From Dyella sp. BiH032 (GTDB taxonomy: Bacteria > Pseudomonadota > Gammaproteobacteria > Xanthomonadales > Rhodanobacteraceae): DNA of 64,000 nt. The stretch is taken from positions 4,836,001 through 4,900,000 of the forward strand of contig NZ_CP134867.1 in the NCBI RefSeq assembly GCF_031954525.1, read 5' to 3'. Below are positions 44,624 through 53,724 of this stretch, piece by piece. The first letter of the stretch is position 1. Each line of letters opens with the position of its first letter. The position numbers and the translations under genes are program-made. The notes under the pieces were generated by a model. It saw nothing but the letters and a program-made list of their open reading frames with translations, ran no database searches and was not told the origin of the DNA.

Positions 44624-45887
44624 TATCGACAGCAACAGCCTCAACAATTTCGTGACCGCCTTGAACAAGGCAAGCAAGTCGCTCGGCGATATGCAGAAAG
44701 CCGTGGATGCCGCGACGAAGTCGGCGAAGGATGCCGGCAAGGCGGCGGATGGGGCGGCGAAGACGACGCAGGATGCCGCAAAGAACACCGCCAAGGCGAT
44801 GGCACCCACGGCCAAGGTCATCGAAGACGCTACCAAGAAGCTCAAGGATGATTTTTCCAAGGATGTAGTCGCCGCGTTCAACGCCGACGGCAAGGAAGCC
44901 ACCAAGGCACGCGTGAAGGCGCGCGACGATCTTTACAACAACTTCAAACGCGGACTCGCCGATACCACTACCAATGAATTCGCCAAGGCAGCCGCGATGG
45001 CCGGCAAGGATCGCCTGTGGCCGAATCCTTACGTCGGCGACTTCATCCGCGGGTTCGCCAGGGATCCGAAAGGCGACGCCGCTAAGCCAGCAGCCAATGC
45101 AGGTGCAGCGACTGCCGCCCCAGGCACCGCGGCAGCCGGTGGCGCATCCACGGCGGCGACAGCCGCCAAGCAAGACGGCATCGCCAAGAGCACGGATTTC
45201 CTGGCCGACTTGGCTTCTCAGGCTGGCGAGAAGATCCGCGGTTCATTGGGTGACATGCTGTTCGACACCTTGGACGGTAATTTCAAGAAGGTCGGCAAGA
45301 GCTTCCGCGACATGCTGCGGCAGATGCTGGCCGACGCCGCGGCATCCCAGATCTCCAAACTGGCCGGAGCCGCGCTGAGCTGGATCGGAAGCGCCATCGG
45401 CGGCATGTTCGGCGGTGGTTCGGCCATGCCCCAGTACAGCACGCTGTCCGGAGGCAGCACGGGTGGTTATGCCGCATCGATCTTCAGCGACTTCCCCATG
45501 GCCGCCAAAGGCATGGCCCTCCAAAGCGGCACGCAACTGCGCGCCTTCGCCCGCGGCGGCATCGTCAACAGTCCCACGCTCTTCCCTATGGCCACCGGCA
45601 CCGGCCTGATGGGCGAAGCGGGTCCCGAGGCCATCATGCCGCTCGCCCGCGGACCGGACGGACGCCTCGGCGTGCGCAGCAGCCGTGGTGACAGCAGCGG
45701 CGGCGTCAACAACCAGATCAGCATCACCGTCAACGTCGGCAGCAACGGCAACGCGCAGAGCGACACGCAGGCGCAGAGCGACGACGCCGGCCGCCAGCTC
45801 GCGGCGATGGTGGAGGGCAAGGTCAAAGAAGTCATGGCGCGCGAGCAGCGCCAGGGCGGCATTTTGTGGAGGATGCAGCATGCCTGA
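44616..45887 (+). CDS. Tape measure protein (short, lambda-type C-terminus)
   Basis: A 423-residue protein. A Lys/Ala/Asp-rich coiled-coil region fills residues 1-110, followed by an Ala/Gly-rich linker. A hydrophobic segment (SKLAGAALSWIGSAIGGMFGGG, split around residue 250) may pass the inner membrane. The lambda-type C-terminal domain follows, with AFARGGIVNSPTLFPMATG, MGEAGPEAIMPLARG and the final QISITVNV strand. Length sets tail length in phages. Lambda gpH has 853 residues, so this tail should be about half as long. Confidence 0.87.
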   Translation: MADIDSNSLNNFVTALNKASKSLGDMQKAVDAATKSAKDAGKAADGAAKTTQDAAKNTAKAMAPTAKVIEDATKKLKDDFSKDVVAAFNADGKEATKARVKARDDLYNNFKRGLADTTTNEFAKAAAMAGKDRLWPNPYVGDFIRGFARDPKGDAAKPAANAGAATAAPGTAAAGGASTAATAAKQDGIAKSTDFLADLASQAGEKIRGSLGDMLFDTLDGNFKKVGKSFRDMLRQMLADAAASQISKLAGAALSWIGSAIGGMFGGGSAMPQYSTLSGGSTGGYAASIFSDFPMAAKGMALQSGTQLRAFARGGIVNSPTLFPMATGTGLMGEAGPEAIMPLARGPDGRLGVRSSRGDSSGGVNNQISITVNVGSNGNAQSDTQAQSDDAGRQLAAMVEGKVKEVMAREQRQGGILWRMQHA

Positions 45888-46215
45888 AGTCTTCGGGTGG
45901 ATTCCCCAGGTGGAGCCGCAAGGCCAGACCACCTTCCGCGTGCGCAGCGCGCAGTTCGGCGACGGCTATACCCAGACCGTCACCGACGGCATCAACAACC
46001 GCGTCGATAGCTGGCCGTTGTCGTTCGACGGCGACGGCAGCTATGTGTCGCCGATCAAGGACTTCCTCGATCGGCATGCCGGCGCCGCGTCGTTCCAGTG
46101 GACGCCGCCGCTGGGTGCACCCGCACTGTTCCGCTGCGCCGGCTACACGCTGGTGCCGCGGGCGGCGGGCTACTACACGCTGTCGGCCACGTTCCAGCAG
46201 GTGTTCGCGCCATGA
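45880..46215 (+). CDS. Minor tail protein M-like
   Basis: A 111-residue protein with the gpM pattern FGWIPQVEPQGQTTFRVRSAQFGDGYTQ (in parts), WPLSFDG, and FQWTPPLGAPALFRC. It belongs to the tail-tip complex at the end of the tube. It overlaps the tape measure stop by 8 bp and the next gene by four bases. Confidence 0.88.
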   Translation: MPEVFGWIPQVEPQGQTTFRVRSAQFGDGYTQTVTDGINNRVDSWPLSFDGDGSYVSPIKDFLDRHAGAASFQWTPPLGAPALFRCAGYTLVPRAAGYYTLSATFQQVFAP

Positions 46216-46922
46216 CGATCTACGCCGACATCCAGAAGCTGGAGCCGGGCGCGGAGATCGAGCTGTTCGAACTGGACGCGCGCTCGATCACCGGCGGCGG
46301 CGCGGGCGACGTGCTGCGCTTCCACGGCTATACGCAGGTCGGTTCGATCTGGTGGCAAGGGTTGGAGTACTCGCCCTGGCCGATCCAGGCGGAGGGCTTC
46401 GAACTCAATCCCGACAAGCCGCCCATGCCCATGCTGAGCGTGGGCAACGTGGACGGCCGTATCACCGCGCTGTGCCTGGCCTTCCAGGACCTGGTCGGCG
46501 CGCTGCTGGTGCGCCACCGCACCTTCGGCCGCTACCTAGACGCGAACAACTTCGCCGACGGCAATCCCACTGCCGATCCGACGCAGGAATTTCCGCCGGA
46601 CAAATGGTTCCTGGAACGCAAGGCCACGGAGACCAACCAGGTGGTGCAGTTCGAGCTGGCCAGCGCGCTGGACTTCGGCCAGCAGCAGCTGCCGGGCCGC
46701 ACCATCATCGCCAACAGTTGCACATGGTTGCAGCGCGGCGGCTATCGCGGCCCATACTGCGGCTACAGCGGCGGGCCGGTGGCGAAGGCCGACGACTCGC
46801 CCACCAGCGATCCGGCACTGGACGTGTGCGGCGGGCGGTTGTCTTCCTGCAAGCTACGCTTCGGCGAGCACAACCCGTTGCCCTATGGCAGCTATCCCGC
46901 CGCGGGGTTGCTGCGCACATGA
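46212..46922 (+). CDS. Minor tail protein L-like, Fe-S site
   Basis: A 236-residue protein with gpL blocks (TIYADIQKLEPGAEIELFELDA, HGYTQVGSIWWQG, NPDKPPMPMLSVGNVDG). The C-terminal four cysteines that in lambda gpL hold an iron-sulfur cluster are all present: Cys170, Cys183, Cys206 and Cys213. It forms the tail-tip hub. Confidence 0.9.
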   Translation: MTIYADIQKLEPGAEIELFELDARSITGGGAGDVLRFHGYTQVGSIWWQGLEYSPWPIQAEGFELNPDKPPMPMLSVGNVDGRITALCLAFQDLVGALLVRHRTFGRYLDANNFADGNPTADPTQEFPPDKWFLERKATETNQVVQFELASALDFGQQQLPGRTIIANSCTWLQRGGYRGPYCGYSGGPVAKADDSPTSDPALDVCGGRLSSCKLRFGEHNPLPYGSYPAAGLLRT

Positions 46923-47677
46923 ACCCGGCCACGCTCGACGCCTTCCGCGCCCACGCGGTGGCCGACTATCCGCGCGAAGCCTGCGGGCTGGTGGTGGTGG
47001 CCAAGGGCCGCGAGCGCTACCGGCCATGCCGCAATCTCGCCACTACGCCCAGCGAGCACTTCGTGCTGGCCGCGGAGGACTACGCGGACGCCGAGGAAGC
47101 GGGCGAAATCGTCGCCGTCATGCACTCGCATCCCGATGCGCCAGCGTGCGCATCGGAAGGCGATCGCGTGGCCTGCGAGGCCTCGGGCCTGCCATGGTGG
47201 ATCGTGTCGGTGGCGCCCGATGCGGACGACACGCCCAGCGCGGGCGAGCTTTCGTGCATCGAGCCCAGCGGCTACGAAGCGCCGCTGGTCGGCCGGCCGT
47301 TCCACCACGGCGTGCTCGATTGCTGGACGTTGTGCCGCGATTGGTACGCCCGCGAATGGGGACTGGTGCTGCCCGATCCACAGCGGCATGACAACTGGTG
47401 GGATGACGGTCGATCCGACCTCTATACGGAGAACCTCGCCGCTGCGGGGTTCGTATCCGTCGATGCCAAGGACATCCAGCGCGGCGACCTGATCCTGATG
47501 CAGATCCGCAGCCGCAACCTGGTGCCGAATCATGCAGGTATCTATCTCGGCGATGGCTTGATGCTGCACCACATGTATGGGCGGTTATCGAGTCGGGATG
47601 TGTATGGGGGGTACTGGCTTGAATGCACGACATCAATCGCTCGTTACACTATGGCTTACCTAGGCCAAGGCAGGTAA
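46919..47677 (+). CDS. Tail protein K-like: JAMM domain plus NlpC/P60 peptidase
   Basis: A 252-residue two-domain protein. The first half has the JAMM metalloprotease signature (Glu20, His69-x-His71, Asp82). The second half has an NlpC/P60 cysteine peptidase with Cys135 (HGVLDCWTLCRDWY), His205 (PNHAGIYLGDG) and His217. In lambda, gpK has this architecture and helps tail-tip assembly or cell-wall passage. It overlaps gpL by four bases. Confidence 0.9.
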   Translation: MNPATLDAFRAHAVADYPREACGLVVVAKGRERYRPCRNLATTPSEHFVLAAEDYADAEEAGEIVAVMHSHPDAPACASEGDRVACEASGLPWWIVSVAPDADDTPSAGELSCIEPSGYEAPLVGRPFHHGVLDCWTLCRDWYAREWGLVLPDPQRHDNWWDDGRSDLYTENLAAAGFVSVDAKDIQRGDLILMQIRSRNLVPNHAGIYLGDGLMLHHMYGRLSSRDVYGGYWLECTTSIARYTMAYLGQGR

Positions 47678-47683
47678 GTGAAG

Positions 47684-48040
47684 ATGAGAAGACTTCTGTA
47701 TGCAGGCATGTTGCTTCTGACCGCATGCTCCAATGTCGCCGACCTTCGCACCCGAGCACCTATCGCTAACTGGGTCAGCACCAAGCCAGCTCAGATGGTG
47801 GCTGATTGCATTCGCGGTAGCTGGGAGGATCAGAGGATTGGCTTAGAAGCCAACGGTGCTGCGCTTCAATCGGCAGGTGCTCGTTTTACCGTAGTCTCTC
47901 CACCCAATGGTGTCCCTTCTGAAGTGGCCGATATCGAAGCCACCAGTACGGGCTCGAAGATCGCCGTCTATGCCCAGGCAGCCCTCGACCTTGGTGGCCG
48001 GAAGAGCAAGCGCATCGACGCGGCCCATAAATGCACCTGA
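47684..48040 (+). CDS. Small lipoprotein between K and I (moron)
   Basis: A 118-residue protein with a signal peptide and lipobox (LLTAC). ATG at 47684 is preferred to GTG at 47678 because of the AGG-containing sequence before it. It is less GC-rich than the tail genes around it, and it is followed by its own strong terminator. It has two further cysteines. Lambda-type phages carry no gene between K and I, so this is an added cargo gene. A role in surface exclusion or self-protection is a guess from the lipoprotein type and location. Confidence 0.65.
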   Translation: MRRLLYAGMLLLTACSNVADLRTRAPIANWVSTKPAQMVADCIRGSWEDQRIGLEANGAALQSAGARFTVVSPPNGVPSEVADIEATSTGSKIAVYAQAALDLGGRKSKRIDAAHKCT

Positions 48041-48060
48041 GGTCCATTTCCTCCAGTCCA

Positions 48061-48088
48061 AAAAGCCCGCCTAGCGCGGGCTTTTTTT
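48061..48088 (+). terminator. Strong intrinsic terminator between the lipoprotein and gpI
   Basis: A perfect 10-bp stem (AAAAGCCCGC/GCGGGCTTTT, 5-nt loop) with a run of seven T. It is inside the tail operon, so transcription of I, J and the fibres must pass it or start afresh. Confidence 0.9.
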
Positions 48089-48104
48089 ATGCCCGGAAAA
48101 ACGC

Positions 48105-48776
48105 ATGTCCAAACTCAAGAACGTACGACTTTATGGCCAGCTAGGCAGTAAGTTCGGTCGTGTATACAGGTTGGCTCTTGATAGCAATACACCGGCCGAA
48201 GCCATCGCAGCGCTGTGTTCGCAGATCAAGGGTTTCAGTTCGTATCTAGCTCAGGCGAAGGATAGAGGTATTGGCTTCGCGATCTTCGTGGGAAAGAAGA
48301 ACCTTTCGCATGACGAGCTTCTTTCACCGTCAGGCGCAGATGACATCCGCATCGCCCCCATACTTCTCGGCAGCAAGAATGGTGGCGTCTTCAATATTGT
48401 CTTGGGCGCAGTTCTTATCGTAGTCGGTGGCTTCATTGCAGGTTGGAGTTTCGGCGCGGCTAGCCCTATTGGCTCATCGATCGCCGCGATGGGCGCTTCG
48501 ATGATCGCCGGTGGTGTAGTGCAGCTGCTATCGCCACAACCAAGACAACTGAAGTCCGGCGACCGCCCCGACAACCAACCCAGCTACGTCTTCAACGGCG
48601 CCGTCAACACGCAGGCCCAAGGCAACCCCGTACCCGTGCTCTATGGCCGCATGATCGTCGGTTCCGCCGTGGTCTCTGCAGGCATCCATGCCGAGGACTA
48701 CGCGCCGGCCACCTCGGGCGTGAGTGCAGGCATCAACCTGCTGGGCCGCCATCCCAAGAACTTCTACGAGAGGTAG
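48105..48776 (+). CDS. Tail assembly protein I-like
   Basis: A 223-residue protein with the lambda gpI pattern: KNVRLYGQLGSKFGRVYRL at the start, a central hydrophobic stretch (residues about 95-145), and the C-terminal QGNPVPVLYGRMIVGSAVVSAG. The 5' half is lower in GC than the neighbouring tail genes. It directly precedes J by 2 bp. Confidence 0.87.
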   Translation: MSKLKNVRLYGQLGSKFGRVYRLALDSNTPAEAIAALCSQIKGFSSYLAQAKDRGIGFAIFVGKKNLSHDELLSPSGADDIRIAPILLGSKNGGVFNIVLGAVLIVVGGFIAGWSFGAASPIGSSIAAMGASMIAGGVVQLLSPQPRQLKSGDRPDNQPSYVFNGAVNTQAQGNPVPVLYGRMIVGSAVVSAGIHAEDYAPATSGVSAGINLLGRHPKNFYER

Positions 48777-48778
48777 AC

Positions 48779-51700
48779 ATGACTTCCACCCTTCAAGGCG
48801 CCAAGGGCGGCAGCAAGCAGCGCACGCCCGTCGAGTCGCCGGACAGCCTGCGCTCGATCGCCTACTTCCGCATCCTCGACCTGGTGAGCGAAGGCGAGAT
48901 CGGCGGCCTGGTAAACGGGCTGCAATCGATCTATCTGGACGAGACGCCGCTGGCCAACCCGGACGGCTCGCTCAACTTCCAGAACGTGCATGTGGAGACG
49001 CGCACGGGCACGCAGGACCAGGAGGAGATTCCCGGCTATCCGGCCGTGGAGAACGAAATCAGCGTCGGCGTGGAGCTGAAGCAGAGCACGCCCTGGGTGC
49101 GCTCGCTCAGCAACACCTCGCTGTCGGCGGTGCGCGTGACCATCGGCGTGCCGGGCCTGTCCAAGGCCAATACGTCCAATGGCGACATCAACGGCTACTC
49201 GGTGCAGTACAAGATCGAGGTGCAGACCGACGATGGTGCGTACCAGCTCGCCTATACCGGCGCGATCACCGGCAAGACCACCAGCAAGTACCAGCGCAGC
49301 CACCGCATCGACCTGCCGGCGGCGCAGAGCGGCTGGAACGTCCGCGTCACGCGCATCACGCCGAACGCCAACAGCTCGGCGATCGCGGACATCACCACGA
49401 TCGACAGCTATACCGAGGTGATCGACGCCAAGCTGCGCTATCCCAACAGCGCACTGCTGGGCATCTCCGGCGACGCGGCGCAGTTCAGCAACATCCCCAG
49501 TCGCGCGTACGATCTGTGGGGCCGCATCGTCCAGGTGCCGAGCAACTACGACCCGCTGGCGCGCACCTACAGCGGCGTCTGGGACGGCAACTTCAAGCCG
49601 GCGTGGACCGACAATCCGGCGTGGATCTACTACGACCTGTCCACGCATCCGCGCTACGGCCTGGGCCATTTGGTCACCGCCGCGCAGGTGAACAAGTGGG
49701 AGCTGTATCGCATCGCGCAGTACTGCGACCAGTCCGTGAGCGATGGCAAGGGCGGCACGGAACCGCGCTTTACCTGCAACGTGTTCCTGCAGACCGCCAG
49801 CGACGCGTACAAGCTGCTGAGCGACCTGGCCAGCGTGTTCCGCGGCATCTCCTACTGGACCGGCGGCGCGATCACGGCGTCGGCCGATATGCCGGCGGAC
49901 CCGGTGTATGCCTATACCGCGGCGAACGTGATCGGCGGCCAGTTCACCTATGCGGCGAGCACGCGCAAGACGCGCTACACCACTGCGCTGGTCACCTGGA
50001 ACGACCCCTCCGACTTCTACCGCGCCAAGGTCGAATACGTCGAAGACCGCGCCGGCCTCGCTCGATACGGCATCCAGCAGGCCACGCTCACCGCGTTCGG
50101 CTGCGCCTCGCAGGCGCAGGCGCAGCGTGCAGGCCAGTGGGTGCTGCTGACCTCACGACTCGAAACCGACACTGTCACTTTCAAGGTGGGCATGGACGGC
50201 ACGATCGCCGCGCCGGGTCAGATCATCCGCGTCACCGATCCCGCCCGCGCCGGCAAGCGCCAAGGCGGCCGCATCCACGCCGCAACGAGCACCGTGGTGA
50301 CGGTGGACAAGGCGCCGGAGCAAGTGGCGGTAGGCGATCGTCTCACCGTGATGCTGCCGACGGGCGTCTCGGAGACACGAGCCATCACAGCCATCGACGG
50401 CGCACAGCTATCGGTGGCCGGACCGGGTTTCTCGGCGCAGCCGGACGCGGAGTCCGTCTGGGTGGTGGAGAGCGATACCCTCGCCGCGCAGACCTATCGC
50501 GTGCTGTCGGTGACCGAGGACAAATCCTCCAGCGACATCAGCTTCACCATCACCGCCCTGCAGCACGTGCCCGCCAAGTTCGAGGCGATCGACAACGGCG
50601 CGATCATCCAGGTACCACCGATCAGCTCGCTGCCGGCATCGACGCAGGCAGCGCCGGCGAACGTGCGGTTGGATGGGCATGTGGTGATTACGCAGGGGAT
50701 CGCCACGAATGTGCTCACCATCGCCTGGGACAGCGCCCCAGGCGCCATCAACTACCAGGTCGAATGGCGGCGCAATGACGGGGAGTGGGTGAGCGCCGGA
50801 CAGACCGGTGGCCTTGCCTTGGATGTGCTGGGAATTTACACCGGCAGCTATGTCGCGCGAGTGCGCGCCATCAGCCCCGGCGGCATCGCCTCGCCACCAG
50901 CGCTATCCCCGCTCTCCGATGTCGTCGGCAAAACCGGCTCGCCGCCTGCCGTCACTGCCCTCACCGCCACTTCCAAAGTATTCGGCATCCACCTCGATTG
51001 GAGCATTCCTGCCGGCGCGGAGGATACGCTGCGTACGGAGATCTGGCGTTCGGCGTCGCCCGATCTGAGCACGGCGATCAAGTTCGCGGATCTTGCCTAT
51101 CCGCAGGACGCACTGGAACTTGACGGCTTGGCGGCAGGCGTATCGTTCTACTTCTGGGCAAGATTGGTCGACAAGAGCGGGAACATCGGCGCGTTTTATC
51201 CGAGTGGTGCGGGCGTTAAGGGCCAGAGCAGCGTCAATCAGTCCGAGTACGACACCTATTTCGCCGGCAAGATTAACCAAAGCGCGCTGGGCCAGGATTT
51301 GCTCGGCCCCATCCGATCCATCACGCCTGACATGGCCGGAGACGCAAGTTTGTTTGCCGGGGATAACACGCGCTATGCCGGCGTGTGGTCACAGCTCAGT
51401 TCCGCGCAGGCTGGCAACATGGCGATGGCCTCGCGGGTCGATACGGTACAGGCGTCGGTAAACAGCACTACGGCCTCGGTTCAGCAGGCGAGCCAGTCGC
51501 TCGTGGATCTGAGGGGTAAGGTCGCGGCGGCCTATACGCTGCGCGCGCAGGTCGATGCTCAAGGCCGCATCTACGGCGCTGGCTTCGGCCTTGGCGTCGA
51601 ACAACAGTCAGATGGAAGCTATCAGTCGCAGGTACTGTTCCAGGCGGATCGACTTGCGCTGGTCAACGTATCCAATGGCCAGACGTCCGCGCCGTTCGTC

Positions 51701-52156
51701 ATTCAGAACGGACAGACGTTCATCAACCAGGCATTCATCGCCGATAGCACGATCACGACGGCCAAGATCGGCACGGCGCAGATCGATACGCTGAGGATTC
51801 AGAACAACGCCGTCACCGTCCCGGTCTACGTGAAGAACAATGCCGCGCAGGTTCCGGCTGGCAACGTTGCGGTGGCGACGTTCAATGTCGACGTGACGAC
51901 ATCATTCTCGATCATCGGCACCACGTTCTTCTTCGGCTCAGGGACATCCGGTTCGTGGTGCCAGGCCATTCTGTATGTGGATGGCCAGCAGGTGGATTCT
52001 TTCTACGCGTCGGGCTTGACGCCCCCGCAGATCCAGCTGTCCAAACAGCTCGATCTTGGCCCAGGCAGCCATACGGTGGTGCTCTCGGCCAACTCGAACC
52101 TCATCCAGGCCAACTTCACCGGCGCATCCATTCTCGCCCTGGGAGTCAAACGATGA
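48779..52156 (+). CDS. Tail tip/host-specificity protein J-like
   Basis: A 1125-residue protein. The N-terminal 600 residues match gpJ (KGGSKQRTPVESPDSLRS, FRILDLVSEGEIGGLVNG, IYLDETPLANPDGS, YWTGGAITASADMP). Two fibronectin-type-III-like domains follow at about 640-830. A region of QSSVNQSEYDTYFAGK with DUF1983-like helices comes next, then a C-terminal beta domain. The C-terminal part in phages binds the receptor. The fibre-tip genes follow without a gap (ATGA overlap). Confidence 0.92.
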   Translation: MTSTLQGAKGGSKQRTPVESPDSLRSIAYFRILDLVSEGEIGGLVNGLQSIYLDETPLANPDGSLNFQNVHVETRTGTQDQEEIPGYPAVENEISVGVELKQSTPWVRSLSNTSLSAVRVTIGVPGLSKANTSNGDINGYSVQYKIEVQTDDGAYQLAYTGAITGKTTSKYQRSHRIDLPAAQSGWNVRVTRITPNANSSAIADITTIDSYTEVIDAKLRYPNSALLGISGDAAQFSNIPSRAYDLWGRIVQVPSNYDPLARTYSGVWDGNFKPAWTDNPAWIYYDLSTHPRYGLGHLVTAAQVNKWELYRIAQYCDQSVSDGKGGTEPRFTCNVFLQTASDAYKLLSDLASVFRGISYWTGGAITASADMPADPVYAYTAANVIGGQFTYAASTRKTRYTTALVTWNDPSDFYRAKVEYVEDRAGLARYGIQQATLTAFGCASQAQAQRAGQWVLLTSRLETDTVTFKVGMDGTIAAPGQIIRVTDPARAGKRQGGRIHAATSTVVTVDKAPEQVAVGDRLTVMLPTGVSETRAITAIDGAQLSVAGPGFSAQPDAESVWVVESDTLAAQTYRVLSVTEDKSSSDISFTITALQHVPAKFEAIDNGAIIQVPPISSLPASTQAAPANVRLDGHVVITQGIATNVLTIAWDSAPGAINYQVEWRRNDGEWVSAGQTGGLALDVLGIYTGSYVARVRAISPGGIASPPALSPLSDVVGKTGSPPAVTALTATSKVFGIHLDWSIPAGAEDTLRTEIWRSASPDLSTAIKFADLAYPQDALELDGLAAGVSFYFWARLVDKSGNIGAFYPSGAGVKGQSSVNQSEYDTYFAGKINQSALGQDLLGPIRSITPDMAGDASLFAGDNTRYAGVWSQLSSAQAGNMAMASRVDTVQASVNSTTASVQQASQSLVDLRGKVAAAYTLRAQVDAQGRIYGAGFGLGVEQQSDGSYQSQVLFQADRLALVNVSNGQTSAPFVIQNGQTFINQAFIADSTITTAKIGTAQIDTLRIQNNAVTVPVYVKNNAAQVPAGNVAVATFNVDVTTSFSIIGTTFFFGSGTSGSWCQAILYVDGQQVDSFYASGLTPPQIQLSKQLDLGPGSHTVVLSANSNLIQANFTGASILALGVKR

Positions 52157-52536
52157 ATTATTCCGCTTACGACGAGCGCGGCATCTTCATTGCCGAGCTC
52201 GCCTTCCCTTCGCGCGACGACGCGGCGCTCACCGGCAAGCTCATGGGTGCGGCGGGCGTCCTGGAAGGAGACCACGACGCCGCCACCCAGTGGTATGACC
52301 AGCTAGGCGGCGAGGTGAAGCAACGCGCGCCCATGGATGTACACGTCGATGGCACACGTCTCTCGGGAGTGCCTGCGGGGGCGACGATCCGCGTGGAAGA
52401 CAGCTCGCATGTGGCTGACGGCTCCGATGTCGAGCTGTCGTTCGAACATCCGGGGCGTTACCGGGTCACGGTGGCGCTGCCTCCCTTCCTTCCTTTCGAG
52501 GCCGACATCGACTATGAAAATTCACCACAAATCTGA
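52153..52536 (+). CDS. Small tail-associated protein, unknown
   Basis: A 127-residue protein (MNYSAYDERGIFIAELAFPS) in four-base overlap with J. It ends with a beta-rich stretch resembling a small Ig-like domain (VEDSSHVADGSDVELSFEHPG, in parts). Proteins of this kind are common between J and fibre genes in Xanthomonad prophages. No function was recognised. Confidence 0.65.
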   Translation: MNYSAYDERGIFIAELAFPSRDDAALTGKLMGAAGVLEGDHDAATQWYDQLGGEVKQRAPMDVHVDGTRLSGVPAGATIRVEDSSHVADGSDVELSFEHPGRYRVTVALPPFLPFEADIDYENSPQI

Positions 52537-52702
52537 CTATCGCGCCCTTCGCCGCGCCCATTATCCCGACGCAGGCGACCAGCTGGACGCCGTTCTCGCC
52601 CTGGCCGAATCCTTGCAGCAAAGCGGATATGTGCTGCCTGAAAAAGTGCGGCAATGGATGGAATCCTGCCAGGACGTCAAGCGACGCTATCCGAAACGCT
52701 GA
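52514..52702 (+). CDS. Small phage protein with a YPxxGDQLDA motif
   Basis: A 62-residue protein from an ATG inside the previous gene (22-bp overlap): MKIHHKSDYRALRRAHYP followed by AGDQLDAVLALAESL and a Lys/Arg-rich end. Small proteins with this motif lie near fibre genes in many phages. The role is unknown. Confidence 0.6.
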   Translation: MKIHHKSDYRALRRAHYPDAGDQLDAVLALAESLQQSGYVLPEKVRQWMESCQDVKRRYPKR

Positions 52703-52766
52703 CAACCATGGATGCCGCCGCTCGTCACCATGGGCGGCGTGGAACGTACCAACGGAAGCTTTTCTC

Positions 52767-53591
52767 ATGCCACAGCAGACCATCAACCTCGGCACGCCAC
52801 CCAGCGGCACGGACGGCGATACCGTCCGCACTGCCCTGTCGAAATGCCAATCGAACTTCAACGAACTCTATGCTTCGCCGGTGTTCACCGGGAATGCCAG
52901 TGTTTCCGGCACGCTGTACTGCAACGGCGGCACCGCGCAGATCGGCGCGTCCAGTGGCACTTATCGCTCGATCAACTACCAGGGCATCGTCACCACCAGT
53001 ACGCCAACCATCCCGGGGCAGGCTGCCATGACGCTCGCGCTGACCACCTCGGGAAGCTATGGCGGCGGCTACGGCCTCGTCGATGGCAGCTACAACATCG
53101 GACTCTATTCAGTCTACGGCACCCTGAATATCGGCTTCGGTACTGGTAATGGCGGATTGGCGTCCAAGCTGACGCTCACTCCGTCGGGCAATCTCACGAT
53201 CACCGGCACGCTCACGCAATCGGATTATCGATTGAAGACCGTGATGTCCACGGTCGACAGGATCGATGCCATGCGGGCCATCCTCGGCGTCAGGCCCGTC
53301 CTTTACACGATGAACGACGATCCCACCCGGCGCGCCGTGGCGGGGGTGCTCGCGCACGAACTGGCTGAAGCCATTCCCCACGCAGTCGTTGGGTCCAAAG
53401 ACGAGACGCATCAAGTTCCTCGCATTGACGAGCAAGGGCGATTCCAATGCCATGCGACCGAGCCGAGGTATCAATCCGTCGATTACAACTCCGTCTTCGT
53501 GACACTGCTGGCAGCATTCCAGCAGCTCGTGGGCGACGTCGAAGCTCTCAAAGCCGAACTACGCGGCTTGATGCTGCCGCAAGACGCCTGA
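52767..53591 (+). CDS. Tail fibre tip 1 with S74 self-cleaving chaperone domain
   Basis: A 274-residue fibre. It begins with the shared module (MPQQTINLGTPPSG then DGDTVRTALSKCQSNFNELY). A glycine-rich beta region follows, and from residue about 195 a C-terminal intramolecular chaperone of the endosialidase type starts with the SDYRLKT motif and ends in coiled coil (AAFQQLVGDVEALKAELRG). In this family the chaperone helps trimer folding and is cut off next to the Ser of SD. Confidence 0.85.
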   Translation: MPQQTINLGTPPSGTDGDTVRTALSKCQSNFNELYASPVFTGNASVSGTLYCNGGTAQIGASSGTYRSINYQGIVTTSTPTIPGQAAMTLALTTSGSYGGGYGLVDGSYNIGLYSVYGTLNIGFGTGNGGLASKLTLTPSGNLTITGTLTQSDYRLKTVMSTVDRIDAMRAILGVRPVLYTMNDDPTRRAVAGVLAHELAEAIPHAVVGSKDETHQVPRIDEQGRFQCHATEPRYQSVDYNSVFVTLLAAFQQLVGDVEALKAELRGLMLPQDA

Positions 53592-53649
53592 TCGACCTGT
53601 CTCGCTGCCGGAAAGCTCTTCTGGACGCCTCGCTCGCGAACAGCCCCTG

Positions 53650-53664
53650 CCGGTCCTCGACCGG
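53650..53664 (+). terminator. Small hairpin between fibre genes 1 and 2
   Basis: CCGGTC/GACCGG stem with a 3-nt loop, followed by a weak GGGTT. It could slow transcription between the two fibre genes, or mark a recombination junction. Confidence 0.4.
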
Positions 53665-53724
53665 CGGGTTCGCTTACGGGCCTCACCCACCGTATCGATC
53701 TTTCAACCCATCATTGGACCGATC

